From the NCBI RefSeq assembly GCF_026914265.1, contig NC_069125.1, forward strand, positions 63,725,479 to 63,789,478: DNA of 64,000 bases, written 5' to 3'. Position numbers and translations under genes: made by a program. Below the pieces are notes generated by a model. That model was not told the origin of the DNA. It ran no database searches and saw only the letters and a list, made by a program, of their open reading frames with translations. The DNA is from Mya arenaria (Eukaryota; Mollusca; Bivalvia; Myida; Myidae). Below, one piece after another: positions 60,201 through 64,000 of this stretch (position 1 is its first letter; each line of letters begins with the position of its first letter).

Positions 60201-60575
60201 ATTCTTATCATAGGCAAATGTATTGTTAATATATTTTCTCACAGCTACATGGTTTTAACCCCTATTAACATATTTTTGAATATCAAATATATAGAGCTTA
60301 AGAACTTATTTGCATTTTTTTTTTAAATGCGAATATTTTAATATGCTCATTTTACTTAATCATAATACTTCAAATACTACCACATCCAGTTTTCTGACTA
60401 TGAGACGGTAGCTGTTGGTTATGGTGGAAAGGGACTCAAACTTGATCGCAACAACGAGGGTGAGATGGAGAAAGTCCTGCGTGAGGCGATGGAGCTCAGT
60501 CGCCAGGGCCACAGCGTGCTTGTTAACGCCCTTATCGGCAAGACTAATTTCCGGGAAGGAAGCATCTCCGTCTAG
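44181..60575 (+). CDS. ILVBL: ILVBL / 2-hydroxyacyl-CoA lyase 2, ThDP-dependent, 15 exons
   Basis: Exons: 44181-44321, 45298-45351, 46739-46843, 47541-47711, 48007-48145, 48501-48612, 49371-49471, 49770-49879, 51510-51633, 52153-52247, 52507-52661, 55722-55859, 59041-59215, 60076-60174, 60390-60575. All phases match; the product is 634 aa against 632 for human ILVBL, with near-identical blocks such as [51 protein letters not shown] and [22 protein letters not shown] is an ER-membrane thiamine-diphosphate enzyme of the acetolactate synthase family that cleaves 2-hydroxyacyl-CoAs in fatty-acid alpha-oxidation. One N-terminal membrane segment (about 18-36) is visible. The catalytic Glu is in DTRHE (E100). 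The ThDP/metal motif starts GDGSLG (522-527) and ends VGNDAGW (N549). Exon 8 ends at a minisatellite; introns 11 and 12 are long and carry transposons. The start is supported by the length match to the vertebrate protein. Confidence 0.97.
45115..45169. repeat. (TA)n microsatellite in ILVBL intron 1
   Basis: About 27 TA dinucleotides, near exon 2. Confidence 0.97.
46100..46640. repeat. Diverged interspersed repeat, copy 1, ILVBL intron 2
   Basis: Three to four imperfect tandem units of about 115-130 bp share TCCAATCATCACCATATTTG, CAGAATGTGTATATTGG, GTTTGATAACCAGC and AGTCAC. It is preceded by TCGAGCATGCTGT (46076-46088), the same terminal string as the element at 53511-55162. Related to copy 2 at 48960-49335 in the same orientation. 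Confidence 0.7.
46700..46731. repeat. (TA)n directly upstream of ILVBL exon 3 acceptor
   Basis: About 16 TA dinucleotides end 8 bases before exon 3; only TTTTCCAG separates them from the exon, so the usual polypyrimidine tract is largely replaced by the microsatellite. Confidence 0.95.
48960..49335. repeat. Diverged interspersed repeat, copy 2, ILVBL intron 6
   Basis: Two units resembling copy 1 (TCGAATCATCATAAAATTTT, CAGAATATGTATGGGAATAA, AACCAGCCATGTTGCC) followed by a matching 3' part (AACTTGGTGTCCTAACAATA near 49280, compared with CTTGCTGTCCTGAAAAGA near 46582). Same orientation as copy 1, no coding capacity. Confidence 0.65.
49880..50985. repeat. 23-bp minisatellite starting at the ILVBL exon 8 splice donor
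   Basis: The array begins at the donor of exon 8 (CTAGAG|GTAGGGATGTAG). Units of 23 bp contain GTAGGAATGTAGACACAG and then TACAT, about 45 copies, with ATG/AAG/GTC variants. The unit reproduces the donor's first bases (GTAGGGATGTAGACACAG) in the sense direction. Minus-strand frames with a 23-residue period across it are not genes. Confidence 0.95.
53511..55162. mobile_element. Non-autonomous element with eight 175-180 bp core repeats (Helentron-like)
   Basis: The left end is TAGCTCGACTATTCGAAG and the right end GCGGAATAGTCGAGCATGCT, so GCTCGACTATTC and GAATAGTCGAGC are inverted. The right end is followed by CTGTCTCTGTGACAG, a 5-bp-stem hairpin, then CTTTTGTTT. The core is about eight tandem units of 175-180 bp (GGTTAAGGTTTTGCG starts at 53581, 53756, 53931, 54106, 54285 and on). 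The first three units look nearly identical and later ones increasingly diverged. A 3' hairpin and core repeats suit a non-autonomous Helentron; assignment is inferred. In ILVBL intron 11. Confidence 0.75.
57122..57618. mobile_element. hAT-like MITE, about 500 bp, with an internal A/T palindrome
   Basis: Termini CAGGGCTTTTTCTA (57122) and AGAAAAAGCCCTG (57606-57618) are inverted repeats. CTCTG flanks both ends. The interior holds a run of A followed by a run of T (57222-57265), which could fold back, and repeats of TTTCCCAA. No coding capacity. In ILVBL intron 12. Confidence 0.65.
59440..59840. mobile_element. Decayed pearl-like element, reverse orientation, ILVBL intron 13
   Basis: It carries reverse-complement versions of the 181-bp core (CTTGTATGGACAAATTTTAA, CACACTTGTTTG, GACATAGAGTATAGGAGGTC) and a decayed (CCGT)n tract (CGTCCGTCCGTTTGTGCGTC near 59570). 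About two diverged units remain; ends unclear. Confidence 0.7.
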
Positions 60576-60835
60576 GTTCATATCGCTTCATAGTTGGGTT
60601 GTGTTCAGAGACAGTTCTTTAGAGAGCTTCAGTCTGGTTTAACCTGAACAAATAGTCACAATCGTGTTAAGCTTAAGACTTTGTTGTACAAATCAAATTT
60701 TGACTTGTGATATTTTATACTCCTTATAGACTGCCCATTTATCTATTTAGCTTTATTCAAACTTGTTTAAATTTTCTCAATATTTCCATATTGTTACTGC
60801 ATTGTTGTTTATGTTCTATACTAAAATGGACAAAG

Positions 60836-60935
60836 GGCTACATGATACAAACGGCATTGGCGGACATGACAACTATGGTTATATTTAGCTACATGACCCT
60901 GACTTTCATGGACCAACATCGCATTCCATAATTTA
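60836..60935. repeat. Isolated unit of the 51-bp minisatellite downstream of ILVBL
   Basis: Reads GCATTGGCGGACATGACAAC, then GGTTATATTTAGCTACATGA, matching the array at 61865-64000 but standing alone about 270 bases after the ILVBL stop codon. Confidence 0.7.
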
Positions 60936-61002
60936 TGTTGATGTACTAGTGTTTGCTTAATTCCATTAAATACTTAACATGTCATTTTACTGCTCTTATG
61001 TG

Positions 61003-61008
61003 AATAAA
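61003..61008 (+). terminator. Poly(A) signal of ILVBL
   Basis: AATAAA about 430 bases after the stop codon at 60573-60575, followed by a T-rich region. Confidence 0.6.
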
Positions 61009-61677
61009 ACTAAGATGAATTAATTATTAGATGTGTTTTATCTTTATAAAGTTTCTAAAATATATTTGCGTTATGTATTGGTTTTCGTATGACATATTTA
61101 TCATCGTATGACACCTTGACAGTTGCCTCAGAAAATATTATAGAACTATGTGTCATAAATGACTTTCAGGATGAGTAATAGATCATTTATTATCGAATTA
61201 TTGGGACATCTTCGAAACTATAACCATGATTGACTGGTTTGAGTGATTCAAAACCTACACGTTGTATATTTTCTCGTGACCCTTATTCTGCTGGGAATGC
61301 ATGCACTCAATATTTGCCCCGTGAAGGCTGACATTTCAGAGAGATTGTTCAATAAATGCACCATTTCATATAAGTGGAGGATCTGTATAAATTCATGAAT
61401 ACATAATGGTTTTATTTTGTCAGCTTTACGATTCATGCTTTTATTATTCTGTAGTTTTATCATTTTCTGACCAAAGCACTTATTTGTCTGTACAGAAGAG
61501 ATCATTTAACATCAAACAAGTATATTCAGAATTATCTATTCACTCTAAAAGTTCCAGTTTACAAGCTAAAGCACACTATTCACTTTTGGTTGAGGAGCAG
61601 CTTTCGAGGGAATTTGTATTAATCAATACGGTACTTTTAACGGCCGTACTACTTAGTGTATTATTAGTCGCCCACGT

Positions 61678-61862
61678 TTGGTAGCAACCTTATATGCCAG
61701 CTTGCCCTGAGTGGCCCTTATATATCGACAACATAATTTTGTCAGGCAAATGTATTGTAAAAATATTTTCTCACAGCTACATGGTTTAAACCCACGATAT
61801 AAATTTTTGAATAACAAATTTATAGAGCAAAATATATTATTTGCATTTTTTTAAAAATGACA
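61678..61862 (+). pseudogene. Duplicated fragment of ILVBL exon 14 and intron 14
   Basis: Matches 60150-60335 with moderate divergence: GGTAGCAACCTTATATGCCA corresponds to the end of exon 14 (GGTAGCAACGTCGCCTGCCA), then GAGTGGCCCTTATATATC, GGCAAATGTATTGT and TATTTTCTCACAGCTACATG from intron 14. The exonic part is only about 25 bases, and the original donor (GCT|GTGAGT) reads CCTGAGT here, so the splice site is lost. It lies immediately before the 51-bp array. Confidence 0.9.
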
Positions 61863-61864
61863 AT

Positions 61865-64000
61865 ATGTATATAAATTTATTTAACTACATGACCCTAACT
61901 GTATTAAAGTGCATTACACTTATGGTTATATTTAGTACATGACGCTAACTGCATTTGAGAGCATGACAATTAGAATTATATTTAGCTACATGACCCTAAC
62001 TGCATTGGATTGCCTCAATATATTTAGCTACATTGCCATCACTACATGTATTACTGAGTGCATGACAATTAGGATTATATTTAGCTACATGACCCTACCT
62101 GCATTGGAAGTCATGACAATTAGGATTATATTTAGCTACATGACCCTAACTGCATTGAAGTGCATGACAATTAGAGTTATATTTAGATACATGGCCATTG
62201 CTACATCTACTTTGGAGTACATGACGATTTAGGGTTTTAGTTAGCTACGTTGCCTTTACTACATGTATATTGTAGTGCATGACAATTATGGTCATATTTA
62301 GCTAGAGGGCCCTTGCTGTATTTGGGTGCATTACAAATACTGTTATATTTAGCTACATGGTCATAAAGGCATTGGAGGACATGACAAGTATGGTTATATT
62401 TAGCTACATGGCCCCAACTGCATTGGATTGCATTACAACTAAAGTTATACTTAGCTACATTGCCTTAACTACATGTATTACTGAGTGCATGACAATAAGG
62501 GTTATATTTAGCTACATGACCCTAACTGCATTGGTAGTGCATGACAATATAGTTATATTTAGATACATGGCGATTGCTACATCTACTTCGGAGTGCATGA
62601 CAATTATGGTTATATTTAGCTACGTTGCCTTTACTACATGTATATTGGAGTGCATGACAATTATGATTATATTTAGCTACATGGTCCTTATTGTATCAGA
62701 TTGCATAACAATTAGGGTTATATTTAGCTACATGGCCCTAAATGCACTGGAATGCACAACAATTAGGGTAAAGATTAGCTACAAGGCCATAACTGCATAT
62801 TGAGGGCATGTTTATTATGGTTATATTTATATTGCATTTGCCACATTAGAGTGCATTACAATTAGGGTTATATTTAGCTACATGGCCCTTACTGTATTAG
62901 ATCGCATATCAATTAGGGTTATATATAGCTACATGACCCTTACTGCATTGGAGTGCATGGCAATAAGGGTTATATTTAGCTACTTGACCCTAAATGCATT
63001 GGAGTGCATGCCAATAAGGGTTATATTTAGATACATGGCCCTAACTGTATTGGATTGCATGACAATAAGGGTTATATTAAGCTACATGACCCTTACTGCA
63101 TTGGAGGGAATGACAATAAGGGTTATATTAAGCTACATGACCCTTACTGCATTGGAGGGAATGACAATAAGGGTTATATTAAGCTACATGACCCTTACTG
63201 CATTGGAGGGAATGACAATAAGGGTTATATTAAGCTACATGACCCTTACTGCATTGGAGGGAATGACAATAAGGGTTATATTAAGCTACATGACCCTTAC
63301 TGCATTGGAGGGAATGACAATAAGGGTAATATTAAGCTACATGACCCTTGCTACATGTACATTAAAGTGCATGACAACTATGGTTATATTTATCTACATG
63401 AACCTAACTGCATGTGAGTGCATGACAATAAGGGTTATATTTAGCTTCATGGCCCTACCTGCATTGGAAGTCATGACAATTATGGTTATATTTAGCTACA
63501 TGACCCTAACTGCATTGGAGTGCATGACAGTAATGGTTATTTTTAGTTACATGACCCTAACTGCATTGGCGGACATGACAATTATGGTTATATTTAGCTA
63601 CATACGGTTATAAGTAGTTACATGGCCCTAACTGCATTGGAGTGCATTACAATTACGGTTATAAGTAGTTGCATGGCCCTAACTGCATTGGAGTGCATTA
63701 CAATTACGGTTATAAGTAGCTGCATGGCCCTAACTGCATTGGAGTGCATGACAATTACGGTTGTATTTAGCTACATGGACCTAACTGCATTGGAGTGCAT
63801 TACAATTACGGTTATAAGTAGCTACATGGCCCTAATTGCATTGGAGTGCATTACAATTACGGTTATAAGTAGCTACATGACCCTAACTGCATTGGAGTGC
63901 ATGGCAATTATGGTTATTTTTAGTTACATGACCCTAACTGCATTGGAGTGCATGGCAATTATGGTTATATTTAGTTACATGACCCTAACTGCATTGGAGT
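61865..64000. repeat. 51-bp minisatellite, runs off the window
   Basis: Units of 51 bp (TTATATTTAGCTACATGACC, then CTAACTGCATTGGAGTGCAT, with a gacaattagggt linker), about 40 copies and continuing past 64000. Five to six units at 63057-63310 are identical. Since 51 is divisible by 3, a 17-residue period keeps frames open (62882-63613); not a gene. Confidence 0.95.

Noticed and set aside
62882-63613. 243-codon frame with a 17-residue period (MTIRVILSYMTLTALEG)
   Set aside because: Translation of the 51-bp minisatellite; unit length divisible by 3.

Overview
The window is eukaryotic and most likely from a bivalve mollusc. It is AT-rich and intron-rich, with long non-coding stretches and many minisatellites. 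It also carries two non-autonomous transposons built around 175-181 bp core repeats; one has the (ACGG)n tail and the ATGCCCCCGA / TCGGGGGCAT ends of bivalve pearl-type (Helentron-like) elements. I do not name a species. All gene models below were built by hand from reading frames, GT/AG sites and phase agreement, with families recognised from memory.

Layout. 1-2689 is a noisy, indel-riddled copy of 38135-40768, probably unpolished assembly sequence. 2690-3545 is a 23-bp minisatellite. 3889-5668 (-) is an unrecognised Ser/Lys/Pro-rich protein gene with one apparent frame break. 8030-10990 is a 30-bp minisatellite that keeps reading frames open on both strands. 11000-19080 is mostly empty apart from a candidate exon at 13857-13970. 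19284-26705 (+) is a complete tektin-3-like gene with two homologous 86-nt alternative exons. 28748-34726 (-) is a complete Hv1-type voltage-sensor (proton channel) gene, tail-to-tail with the tektin gene. 36987-42180 (-) is an MFSD4B/NaGLT1-like sugar transporter with a very large mucin-like extracellular loop. 44181-60575 (+) is a complete 15-exon ILVBL (HACL2, acetolactate-synthase-like) gene, head-to-head with the transporter. 61678-64000 holds a partial duplication of ILVBL exon 14 followed by a 51-bp minisatellite that runs off the window.

The genes do not form a pathway. The tektin is a structural protein of ciliary or flagellar doublet microtubules. The Hv1-like protein, the transporter and ILVBL are membrane proteins. 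The strongest leads are: (1) a mutually exclusive exon pair in the tektin gene; (2) an Hv1-like channel with selectivity Asp kept, first S4 Arg replaced by Val, S2 Glu replaced by Tyr, and a roughly 100-residue S1-S2 loop; (3) two independent minisatellites that begin exactly at a 5' splice site and repeat the donor in the sense direction; (4) the 465-residue mucin-like loop in the transporter; (5) the noisy duplicate at the left edge, a warning about the assembly.
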